Positions 1-6,834 of a stretch of DNA of 19,986 nucleotides are shown here, one piece after another. The stretch comes from Bacteroidales bacterium UBA1757. Its GTDB lineage: Bacteria > Bacteroidota > Bacteroidia > Bacteroidales > UBA1402. Positions within the stretch are counted from its first letter, which is position 1, and each line of letters starts with the position of its first letter. Location: NCBI GenBank assembly GCA_002315625.1, contig DCHH01000057.1:1429-21414 (forward strand), in the 5' to 3' direction. The notes under the pieces are model-generated. The model saw only the letters and a program-made list of their open reading frames with translations. It had not been told where the DNA came from and did not search any database. Made by a program: the position numbers and the translations under genes.

Positions 1-329
1 TCGAAGGGGGTGTAGCCTGTGGTAAGCAACACGTCATCAGCCTCAAACTGCCGTTCACCAGCGGCCTGCAACACCCATTTCCCCTCAATACGTGCCATTC
101 CGACAATAGTGGTATTATTGACGAAATTGATGTTGGGATGGCGCAGCTTGCTAAGGAATGACTCGACCAACGATTCCGCCGAAGCGAAATCGGGAAACAG
201 CAGCGCCTTGTTACGGATATTTCCTAGTGCCTCCTCTCCGGCCTCAATAAGTGTCACCTTGTCACCATTGACGGCTATGCAGTGGGCCGCTTCTATACCG
301 GCAGGGCCGGCTCCTATTATTGCTGTCAT
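1..329 (-). CDS. HdrA/QmoA-like FAD-dependent oxidoreductase, N-terminal part (cut by the window edge)
   Basis: The ATG at 329 opens a frame that runs off the left edge (about 109 residues visible). The protein begins directly with a Rossmann FAD-binding fold, with GAGPAG at residues 6-11, an acidic end of the second strand (LIEAGEE) and, at the cut end, LLTTGYTPF, which resembles the ATG(F/Y)xxF segment of HdrA and QmoA flavoproteins. The stretch LLFPDFASAE matches the place where HdrA has FPTLDCS, but the Cys is absent, so the extra Fe-S ligand of classical HdrA seems missing here. The start overlaps the stop of the upstream hdrB-like gene by four bases (ATGA), so the two are co-translated. 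By family, such proteins pass electrons between flavin and the HdrB/HdrC clusters. Whether there are C-terminal ferredoxin domains cannot be seen. A different FAD-dependent reductase is possible, but the neighbours favour HdrA-like. Confidence 0.78.
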   Translation of the reverse strand, partial: MTAIIGAGPAGIEAAHCIAVNGDKVTLIEAGEEALGNIRNKALLFPDFASAESLVESFLSKLRHPNINFVNNTTIVGMARIEGKWVLQAAGERQFEADDVLLTTGYTPF

Positions 330-1387
330 ACGAGTAAATTATGCGGTTTGTCAGGGTTCGGAAGGATTGTGCCGTCTGCTGCGCGGTATTTGGCACCGGG
401 GTCGTAGGCAATGCCTATCTTGTCTAAAAGAGGCTCCACCTGCACCTGATGCAGCTGCAAGCCAAGCTCCCAAGGGTCATACCCGAGCAGCAGCCCGGTC
501 ATCTCCTCGTACGTCAGAGACGGTATTCCGTATCCGTGTCCGTCGTAGGTCTTGTTCTCCATCTCTGCTATTGTATATTGCCACTTGTCAAGGAACATTG
601 TGCAGCCAGGGCAGTTGGAGACAATGAAATCGGGTTCGTACGGTTCCATAGACTCGAATTTCTTTTTCGAGTTTGCAACCGAATAGCCCCTGTTTTCCTG
701 GACGATGTACTGACGGAAACCGAACCCGCAACAATGGCGTCTCTCCGGATAATCAATCACCTCACCGCCCCACGACTCGACCATTCCGGCCAATACATAC
801 GGAAACTCCGCCTTTCCTACCCCCTTATCGGGAAAGATTTTGGCATAGTGGCAACCGATATGATCGACCACACGCAACGGCTTACCAGTGTAGCGGTTTA
901 CCAGCCGGTACTTCATTCGAGGGGTCAGTTGCTCTCGGAACTTATAGACGATATCTGACGGATGGGCTATGTTTTCCGGCACAATGAACTCGCGCTTTGT
1001 GGCTTTGTACAGCAGTTCACGGGTCTTGTCAAGCAACGACGGGTCTTCCTCCCAAAGATGGCAGATTTCCGTAAACACCCCGAAAGAGGTAACACACGAC
1101 GGGACATAGTTCTTGTATCCAGCCTCGGTCATAAGGGCAAACAGCCGCGCCACAATGGTCATCGTAGTCTGCAACGGCACAATGTCGCTATGATAGCCTA
1201 TGCCTGTGCAGGTATGCTGGTTCACTTCGTCCCGGATGTCCTTGCCCAGTTCCGTCCTCAAGATTTTAAGAAACGCCGCCTCCGACCCCGGGAAGAAAGT
1301 CTGACGTATGCAGCTCCTCTCGTAGAAGTAATGGTCTTCCGCAATCTCCTTCTGGTATTCGTTCCAGAAACGTTTATTTTCAGTCAT
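326..1387 (-). CDS. HdrB-like CCG-domain protein (heterodisulfide reductase subunit B family)
   Basis: The protein has 353 residues with an ATG at 1387. The HdrB family carries two CCG domains that ligate non-cubane [4Fe-4S] clusters and do the disulfide chemistry. The second site is complete here: Cys179, CCG at 219-221, and Cys259/Cys262 in NCPGC. The first site is eroded. Cys26 (SCIRQTFFPGSE), Cys60 and Cys98 remain, but the second Cys of the CCG is Thr61 and the final Cys of CxxC is Ser101. A C-terminal tail of about 90 residues follows the last motif. No membrane segment or signal peptide is visible, so it is probably cytoplasmic and docked on the HdrC and HdrED products. Its start overlaps the upstream gene by eight bases and its end overlaps the HdrA-like gene by four. 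Family assignment is firm; the redox partner is unknown. Confidence 0.85.
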   Translation of the reverse strand: MTENKRFWNEYQKEIAEDHYFYERSCIRQTFFPGSEAAFLKILRTELGKDIRDEVNQHTCTGIGYHSDIVPLQTTMTIVARLFALMTEAGYKNYVPSCVTSFGVFTEICHLWEEDPSLLDKTRELLYKATKREFIVPENIAHPSDIVYKFREQLTPRMKYRLVNRYTGKPLRVVDHIGCHYAKIFPDKGVGKAEFPYVLAGMVESWGGEVIDYPERRHCCGFGFRQYIVQENRGYSVANSKKKFESMEPYEPDFIVSNCPGCTMFLDKWQYTIAEMENKTYDGHGYGIPSLTYEEMTGLLLGYDPWELGLQLHQVQVEPLLDKIGIAYDPGAKYRAADGTILPNPDKPHNLLV

Positions 1388-3167
1388 ATTCAGTTATGGA
1401 ATTTGCAACCAGCTCGGCTATATCTTTTATTTCCAAGTTATTAGGAATTGACAGCGCCTTCTTGCACATAGGGCAGGCAGTAGCAATAACATCAGGCTTA
1501 ACCGCCGTCAAATTAAGTATTGCCGAATCCCGTACAGCCCCCTGCTCCTCAAAGCTAAGTGTAGTGTCTCCCAAATTATGCCCGCAGCAAAGGCTCTTCT
1601 CACGCTCGCTTGCCGTTGAAAGCAATGTCCCCACTGCAGACAGTACCCTACGCGGCTCATCATAGATTCCGCACCCGCGTCCCAATTCGCAAGGGTCATG
1701 ATATGCAATACGAAGCGACCCGGGATTCAACTTTATCCTCCCCTCAGCAATCAGTGTGGCAATATATTCACTGTGGTGCAGCACAGTCACCCCCTTCAAA
1801 GAATATTCCTTAGTAAATGACTGGTAACAAATCGGACAGGAAGTGACCAGCACCTTGATTCCCGACTCCTCAATCAGCCGGGTGTTACGCTCTCTCAAGT
1901 CGGCAGCCTGACGGACAAACCCCTGCTGATAGAGCGGACGCCCGCAGCAGATGGTCGCCTGCTCGTCAATAAACCAGTACTTCTGACCGGCCGCCTCGAA
2001 AATAGTCTTCATCGCTTCCGAAATCGATGGAGTGAGATGCGACATACACCCTCCGAAATAGCCGACCCGACCAATAGCATTGAACGGCTGCACCTGTTTC
2101 ATACCGTCATAGTGTCCGCTGCCGTCAATAGCCGAACGGTCACGCATCTGACGGCGAATGGAAAGCAAATCCAGCCCCACAGGGCATTCTGCCTGACAAC
2201 GGCCACACATAAGGCAGTCCTCAGCCGTGGCCAACCGAGGCTGACCGTAGCGGACATCCCGCAGGAAATAGACGGGCTGGATGTCGGTGTGATGCAAATC
2301 CTTGTTCAACGGGCAATCATCTATGCAAATGCCACACCTTGAACAGGCACTGAGCTCATATTTCGTGTATCCGGTCGCCTTTTCAGCCTCCGTAACCCCA
2401 AGACGACGGAAGAAAATAAGCGGAACTTCAGTAAAAATATGCATATACCGTGAGAACGGCATTCCCACAAAGAAAGCCCCTAGGCATAAGGAATAGAGAA
2501 ACCATATTGGATACTCCATGTCTGTTGCCGTCTGAGGAGAAAAAAGCGAACCGATAGCCTGAGTCAGCCATCCTCCGTTCCCGTACAGGCGGGCCGTTAG
2601 GCTTTCGGCGAGCAGACGAAGCGGAAATATGAACCACAACGCATACTTGGCCAGCAGGTCAAAGATTGTGTGGTTTGTTACCTTCTTCATTCCCACAACT
2701 TTATGCCATACCGACTTGACAAGCGCCAGGGTGATGCCCGAAAGGACATAAAGCAGCAATGTGTCCATAATTTGGGCAAATACATGGGCATGGGGATAGA
2801 CCAATTCCGGCTCATGGACAAAGTATCTAAGGAAAATAGCTACCCATATATGCCTGCCACCGCTCACCTCAAGGCTTGCCTCAACAGCACCGACAACAAT
2901 CAGCAGAAACCATCCCAGGGCAATACTGCTGTGCATATAGCCAAGCACTGCATTTTTCTTGAATACACGATGGTGCAACAGACATTCGTTGACCGTTTCT
3001 CCAAGCGCACGCAGAGACTTGACGGTAAAAATATTCTCTCGCAAGACAGCACGCTGTACGGGGGTAAATTTCCGGTACCACCTTATATATTTGTAGGCAC
3101 AGACCGCAAAGAGGAAAATAACCCCAAGCAGAAACGGTACGACAAACGGTGTGAAATATTCAGTCAT
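1380..3167 (-). CDS. Membrane-bound HdrE-HdrD fusion: NarI-like cytochrome b domain plus 2x[4Fe-4S] and two CCG domains
   Basis: The protein has 595 residues with an ATG at 3167. Residues 1-260 are hydrophobic, with about five membrane helices (near 8-28, 77-97, 132-152, 172-190 and 221-241) and several His that could bind heme b (65/66, 79, 126/128, 243), as in the NarI/DsrM/HdrE family. Next come two ferredoxin motifs, Cys275/278/281/285 and Cys318/321/324/328. Then there are two complete CCG sites: Cys374, CCG 407-409, Cys444/447; and Cys493, CCG 527-529, Cys565/568. This is the HdrD/DsrK architecture fused to its membrane anchor. By family it would link the menaquinone pool to cytoplasmic thiol/disulfide chemistry; the direction of flow cannot be told from sequence. 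It overlaps the upstream HdrC-like gene by four bases (ATGA) and the downstream HdrB-like gene by eight. Confidence 0.88.
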   Translation of the reverse strand: MTEYFTPFVVPFLLGVIFLFAVCAYKYIRWYRKFTPVQRAVLRENIFTVKSLRALGETVNECLLHHRVFKKNAVLGYMHSSIALGWFLLIVVGAVEASLEVSGGRHIWVAIFLRYFVHEPELVYPHAHVFAQIMDTLLLYVLSGITLALVKSVWHKVVGMKKVTNHTIFDLLAKYALWFIFPLRLLAESLTARLYGNGGWLTQAIGSLFSPQTATDMEYPIWFLYSLCLGAFFVGMPFSRYMHIFTEVPLIFFRRLGVTEAEKATGYTKYELSACSRCGICIDDCPLNKDLHHTDIQPVYFLRDVRYGQPRLATAEDCLMCGRCQAECPVGLDLLSIRRQMRDRSAIDGSGHYDGMKQVQPFNAIGRVGYFGGCMSHLTPSISEAMKTIFEAAGQKYWFIDEQATICCGRPLYQQGFVRQAADLRERNTRLIEESGIKVLVTSCPICYQSFTKEYSLKGVTVLHHSEYIATLIAEGRIKLNPGSLRIAYHDPCELGRGCGIYDEPRRVLSAVGTLLSTASEREKSLCCGHNLGDTTLSFEEQGAVRDSAILNLTAVKPDVIATACPMCKKALSIPNNLEIKDIAELVANSITEYD

Positions 3168-3472
3168 GGCAGCAGAGTCCGCATATTGATAATCATACGC
3201 CTAAGATTGACGCCACGCGGGCAGACCAGTGTGCACTTTCCGCACAACATACACGCTTCCAAGGCTTTGTCAAGTCCTTCATACTGTCCGCGACGGAACA
3301 GCAGGTGAGTGCGGTGGATGTTGAAGTCGATAAACTGGCCGGCCGTGCAGGTGGCAGTACAGCCGCCGCAGTCCATGCAACGCCGCACCTCCTCCACCCG
3401 TGCCGCCTTTTCCATATTGGCCGCACTCAAATCAATAACCCGAGTCTTTGATATCGTAAAACCAAAATCCAT
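3164..3472 (-). CDS. HdrC-like two-cluster ferredoxin subunit (short form)
   Basis: The protein has 102 residues with an ATG at 3472, one base after the stop of the upstream gene. Two ferredoxin-type motifs are visible: Cys32/35/38/42 (CMDCGGCTATC, followed by Thr rather than the usual Pro) and Cys74/77/80/84 (CMLCGKCTLVCP). The spacing and the LLFRRGQYEGLDKALEAC linker are typical of HdrC. There is no signal peptide or membrane helix. The role inferred from the family is a two-cluster electron wire between a CCG subunit (HdrB or the HdrD part of the next gene) and a flavoprotein or membrane anchor. It is the second of two HdrC-like genes in the operon. Confidence 0.87.
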   Translation of the reverse strand: MDFGFTISKTRVIDLSAANMEKAARVEEVRRCMDCGGCTATCTAGQFIDFNIHRTHLLFRRGQYEGLDKALEACMLCGKCTLVCPRGVNLRRMIINMRTLLP

Positions 3473-3473
3473 A

Positions 3474-4082
3474 TTATCTGTCTATTAGCACTTTGTGGCG
3501 GAGCTCCATGCCGCCGGTTTCCTCGAAGATTTTGCGGATTTCCTCCATAGTCTCCTCCGGAATGGTTCTCAGCGCACCAGGACCGGTGCCGTGATAGTTT
3601 GCCCCCACTTTCGGAGCCACCTTTTCAATATTCTTCAGATACCAGTCCCACACAGGCCCCTGCTCCGGATGCTTTTCGTATGGCATACGGTCAGGATGGA
3701 CACAATAGCCTATTTCCAGGATATTGCCACCAATATGCTCCATTATCTCCACCTGTTGCCGCCCCTTTTCACTGAAGCGGAAGTAGCCCATTTCCTGCGA
3801 CACCTTGCGAAGAATCAGTATAACCTCAGCCGGCGCATTGCCTCTCGGGCATCGTGTCTTGCACGACAAACATTGTCCGCAATACCATATCGTATCGCTC
3901 TTGAGCAGCTGCTCGATAGTCTCATCGTCGCCACGCTGCACCATATCACAGATTTTGCGCGGGTCATAATCATAGAACTCCGCAGCCGGACAGATAGCCG
4001 TACACATTCCACAGTTCATGCACGAAGTCAGTGCCGAATGGAACCGCGGATCCTGCTTCAATAGATTTGAAAGATTACCCAT
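3474..4082 (-). CDS. HdrC-like two-cluster ferredoxin with C-terminal extension
   Basis: I take the ATG at 4082 (202 residues, MGNLSNLLK). It lies two bases after the TAG stop of the VOC gene and has AGAGAAGG about 13 bases upstream. The longer in-frame ATG at 4190 would lie inside the VOC coding sequence and adds residues without a recognisable domain. Two clusters are evident: Cys21/24/27/31 (CMNCGMCTAICP) and Cys68/71/74/78 (CGQCLSCKTRCP). The first 100 residues look like HdrC. The last 100 (HIGGNILEIGYCVHPDRMPYEKHPE onward) are an extension I do not recognise. It could dock the VOC protein or the membrane subunit, but that is inference. It is co-transcribed with the other Hdr genes. Confidence 0.85.
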   Translation of the reverse strand: MGNLSNLLKQDPRFHSALTSCMNCGMCTAICPAAEFYDYDPRKICDMVQRGDDETIEQLLKSDTIWYCGQCLSCKTRCPRGNAPAEVILILRKVSQEMGYFRFSEKGRQQVEIMEHIGGNILEIGYCVHPDRMPYEKHPEQGPVWDWYLKNIEKVAPKVGANYHGTGPGALRTIPEETMEEIRKIFEETGGMELRHKVLIDR

Positions 4083-4084
4083 AC

Positions 4085-5161
4085 CTATTCCGATACCTTC
4101 TCTCGTGACACCAGTCCCATCATCCGGAAAAGGAATTTCGGCAAACGGCGGGCCCTGTTGCGGGCCGTGAGGTCGATAAACCAGTTCCATTTCTTATAGA
4201 CTGGAATCTTGTGAGTCTCGACAAATTCAATCAATGTTCCGTCCGGGTCTTCGATGTAGGTGAAATGACCTGAGGCATCGCCCATATCGAACCGTGTATC
4301 TCCCGGGCAGCTATCGACAGTGAATGGAAAGCCCTTGGATGCGCAAAAACTACCCAATGACTTCATATTGGTCACGTCAAAGCAAATCTGTATGAAGCCG
4401 GGGTCGCCCCAGTATCGTCCTTCGTAAATTCTTCGCGGTTTGCGGTTAAGGGGTTGAACCAGTTCAATTGTACTCCGCCCGAATAGTCCCGAGAATGCAC
4501 CCTTTTGGCGACGGCTTGTTGCAAGCAGCACCCTGCGGTATTTCTGTTCACTTCCGGGCAGGGACGACCAGTCTGTGAACACCCCTGTCTTGTCATATAC
4601 AACCTTGTCGTACCCAAGCAAATCTCTATATACAGCCAATGAGCGGTCAATGTCAGATACACCTATCAGTGCCCCTACGATGCCCCCCGTCAAGCAATGC
4701 TGCTCAATATAGACCGACTTGTCTTCCACCAACTGAAAATAGTTTCCATACAAGTCCTTTACGTAGAAACAAGGAGTGCCGTCTGGCAGCTTCTCTATTG
4801 GACCGACCTCCTTCCACTTGGCTGACAACTGACGATGGCATGCCTCCACATCGCGACACTTAATTTTGGCAGCGAAAATTCCAAGGTCCCCCACAGAAAT
4901 CTGAAAATCTGCAGCCAAAGGCTTACGCTCGGAGTATTGCCATATTTCCAGTCCCCCGCCACCCTGCAGGCTTACGGCTATACAGGCATGACGTTTCTGC
5001 GGCTGATGGCCGGTATATGGCAGCATCCGCTCGGCTACTGTATCATCCTCAAGTATCTTCACATCAATTCCGAACATCTCAATAAACCAGTCCCAAGAAC
5101 GGCGCATATTCTCCGTCCCTACCCCAACTTGCTGAATACCAGATATAAAAAATGATTCCAT
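4085..5161 (-). CDS. Two-domain VOC (glyoxalase/epimerase/dioxygenase superfamily) protein, first gene of the Hdr-like operon
   Basis: I take the ATG at 5161 (358 residues); the GTG one codon upstream is less likely. Two VOC modules are visible, residues about 6-150 and 160-315, each with the paired beta-alpha-beta-beta-beta pattern (SWDWFIEMFG and SLAVYRDLLG; YVKDLYGNYFQLVE and YIEDPDGTLIEFVE). Candidate metal ligands are Gln11, Glu72 and Gln143/Glu146 in the first module and Glu233, Gln258 and Glu312 in the second. The usual His positions are not His, so metal binding is uncertain. A basic, aromatic tail of about 40 residues follows the second domain. VOC enzymes include methylmalonyl-CoA epimerase, glyoxalase I and extradiol dioxygenases; I cannot choose among them. 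Its position two bases before the first HdrC-like gene suggests it acts with that complex. Confidence 0.82.
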   Translation of the reverse strand: MESFFISGIQQVGVGTENMRRSWDWFIEMFGIDVKILEDDTVAERMLPYTGHQPQKRHACIAVSLQGGGGLEIWQYSERKPLAADFQISVGDLGIFAAKIKCRDVEACHRQLSAKWKEVGPIEKLPDGTPCFYVKDLYGNYFQLVEDKSVYIEQHCLTGGIVGALIGVSDIDRSLAVYRDLLGYDKVVYDKTGVFTDWSSLPGSEQKYRRVLLATSRRQKGAFSGLFGRSTIELVQPLNRKPRRIYEGRYWGDPGFIQICFDVTNMKSLGSFCASKGFPFTVDSCPGDTRFDMGDASGHFTYIEDPDGTLIEFVETHKIPVYKKWNWFIDLTARNRARRLPKFLFRMMGLVSREKVSE

Positions 5162-5194
5162 CACGATATTTGATAATTTGTAAATCCTATTACT

Positions 5195-5208
5195 GTAAAA
5201 TCATTTAC
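5195..5208. promoter_or_regulatory. Candidate operator palindrome 1 (GTAAA-N4-TTTAC)
   Basis: GTAAAATCATTTAC reads as two perfect five-base arms around four bases. It lies just downstream of the predicted transcription start of the VOC-Hdr operon. It shares the half-site (A)GTAAA/TTTAC(T) with the palindrome at 5226-5241. Confidence 0.4.
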
Positions 5209-5218
5209 TTTTTCGGCG

Positions 5219-5253
5219 CAAAAATAGTAAAACCTTTTACTTACTGCGCCAAA
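5219..5253 (-). promoter_or_regulatory. Candidate Bacteroidota promoter for the VOC-Hdr operon
   Basis: On the minus strand TATTTTTG (5226-5219) matches the TAnnTTTG -7 element, and TTTG (5253-5250) lies 23 bases upstream. That is longer than the 20-base spacing of three other promoters in this window. An overlapping TACTATTT (5229-5222) would give 20. Transcription would start near 5212-5216, leaving a leader of about 50 bases before the ATG at 5161. The spacer is occupied by a palindrome listed separately. Confidence 0.5.
5226..5241. promoter_or_regulatory. Candidate operator palindrome 2 (AGTAAAA-CC-TTTTACT)
   Basis: This is a perfect seven-base inverted repeat with a two-base centre, in the spacer of the predicted promoter. 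A further inverted pair, GGCGCA (5215-5220) and TGCGCC (5245-5250), encloses it. Its centre is 32 bases from that of palindrome 1, about three helical turns. A repressor site is the simplest reading. No regulator gene is adjacent. Confidence 0.45.
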
Positions 5254-5292
5254 AAAATCTAGAATTAATGTTTTTTGACTTTCAAAAGTTTG

Positions 5293-6828
5293 TTACTTGA
5301 TGCGCAGGGTTATTCTCGTCCCCTCACTTTCCTGATGCAGGCGGTTTACGGCCGTGACCACATAAACCCAATCGCCCTTGGAAGGATGTTGGGCAGGCAA
5401 TGGATAGATACAGGTCTTGGTTATGGCCATAATATGATGCGGGTCGTCGAGATTAAGTTCTTCTTCTTTCTTGAAACGGTAAATTACATAGTACGAAGGC
5501 TTTGATAATGCTTCCTTTGTTTTTGGCACCTTCCATTCGAAACATTTTCCGTAGCGGGAGTCAGATTCCACGTGCAGGTTTGAGACTGCCGGAGGAGTAT
5601 TCAGAACCGTATCCGGAGAAAACGAAGGGTTTAATGCAGGCTCATTATAGAATCTTGTTCGTAGGATATCCAAAGCCTTTGGGTTCTCAAGTAATTTATA
5701 GACAGAGAACATGCAACTGCCAGTGACACCTTCTTTTTCACGCTGAATATCGATTTTCGCAGAAAGCTGCTCGCCAGACAGAGCCTTTCGCTCCCTCTGC
5801 GGAATATTGGATGCAACTGGAGCCATGCTGCGAGCAACTTCCTGACCGAAATACATCGGTGTCCCATAAGAGTGAAGAGGCCACCAGTCGGCAAGCTCAC
5901 GGTAATCTGCCTTTGCATGTCCTATTTCCCAGTAAAGCTGTGGAATACAATAATCAACCCAGCCCTCGCGCATCCATGTCAAGGCATCTGCATACAAGTC
6001 ATTGTAATTGCTGAGGCCAGCGGTATGACTCCCGTCAGGGTCTTCTTTATCGTTCCGATGAATGCCGAATGGGCTGACTCCGAACTGCACCCAGGGCTTG
6101 AGCTCGTGTATTGCCGCATGAAGTTCCTCAATAAGACGATTGACATTCTCCCGACGCCAATCATTCAGGCCCAAACCAGACCCGTTGTATTCAAGATAGG
6201 AATTCCTATCCATAAAAGTCTGTCCTGCAATCGGATATGGATAGAAATAATCATCTATATGCAATCCGTCGATATCGTAATTTCGCACTATTTCGCGCAC
6301 TACCTTCACAATATGCTCCCTGCAATCCGGATTCCCGGGGTCAAACCATAGCGACTTCCCGTATTTGATTATCCAGTCAGTATGCTTACGGACAAAAGGG
6401 TCGTTCATGTCCTCAGAGGACGAAGTCAGCCGGACCCGGTATGGGTTAATCCACGCATGTATGTCAATATTGCGATGGTGACACTCCTGTACAAGAAATG
6501 CGAGCGGATCCCAACCCGGATTCTTACCCTGCGTTCCTGTAATGAAACTACTCCACGGCTCCATTGAGGACCTGTACCAGGCATCCGCCTGAGGACGCAC
6601 CTGAAAAATAAACACATTGAAGCCCGCCTGCTGAAGAGTATCTAACACCCCGCAGAAGTAAGCCTTCATGGTTGTCTCATCCATAGAGGCAAACATATTC
6701 ATGGCTATGGTCTGCATCCATGCCCCCCTGAACTCCCTTTTCGGTGACACCGTTTTGGTGTCAGGAAAAGCATTTGCAGCAAAAGCAAAAGCCAGAACTG
6801 CAGCCAATATGCTGTTTTTCAGTTTCAT
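5293..6828 (-). CDS. Exported GHL10-family hydrolase with C-terminal fibronectin-III-like domain
   Basis: The protein has 511 residues with an ATG at 6828, six bases after the stop of the GH105 gene. It begins with a signal peptide (MKLKNSILAAVLAFAFAANA, probable cleavage after residue 20). The family hallmark FRGAWMQT follows at 33-40, then a TIM-barrel region with INPYRVR and NYDIDGLHIDDYFYP, as in the glycosyl-hydrolase-like 10 (DUF187) family. From about 405 to 510 there is a fibronectin-III-like module (PPAVSNLHVE...YYVIYRF...VVTAVNR). The E. coli member DigH (YngK) cleaves denuded peptidoglycan glycan strands; in Bacteroidota the substrate is usually unknown. It is probably periplasmic or released. 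The placement behind GH105 could mean polysaccharide use, but cell-wall turnover is equally possible. Confidence 0.85.
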   Translation of the reverse strand: MKLKNSILAAVLAFAFAANAFPDTKTVSPKREFRGAWMQTIAMNMFASMDETTMKAYFCGVLDTLQQAGFNVFIFQVRPQADAWYRSSMEPWSSFITGTQGKNPGWDPLAFLVQECHHRNIDIHAWINPYRVRLTSSSEDMNDPFVRKHTDWIIKYGKSLWFDPGNPDCREHIVKVVREIVRNYDIDGLHIDDYFYPYPIAGQTFMDRNSYLEYNGSGLGLNDWRRENVNRLIEELHAAIHELKPWVQFGVSPFGIHRNDKEDPDGSHTAGLSNYNDLYADALTWMREGWVDYCIPQLYWEIGHAKADYRELADWWPLHSYGTPMYFGQEVARSMAPVASNIPQRERKALSGEQLSAKIDIQREKEGVTGSCMFSVYKLLENPKALDILRTRFYNEPALNPSFSPDTVLNTPPAVSNLHVESDSRYGKCFEWKVPKTKEALSKPSYYVIYRFKKEEELNLDDPHHIMAITKTCIYPLPAQHPSKGDWVYVVTAVNRLHQESEGTRITLRIK

Positions 6829-6834
6829 AAGTCG

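Noticed and set aside
3495..4064. Long plus-strand open frame antisense to the longer HdrC-like gene
   Set aside because: It mirrors a gene with clear Fe-S motifs, has no recognisable domain and no promoter. The same applies to long plus-strand frames at 2670-3308, 11252-11938 and 17920-18792.
4083..4190. Extended N-terminus of the HdrC-like gene starting at 4190
   Set aside because: The extra 36 residues lie within the VOC coding sequence in another frame and show no domain; the ATG at 4082 sits just after the VOC stop.
5215..5250. Hairpin GGCGCA...TGCGCC as a rho-independent terminator for the GHL10 operon
   Set aside because: On the minus strand the T run lies before the hairpin, not after it, and an A-rich stretch follows. 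The dyad lies on promoter elements, so an operator fits better.
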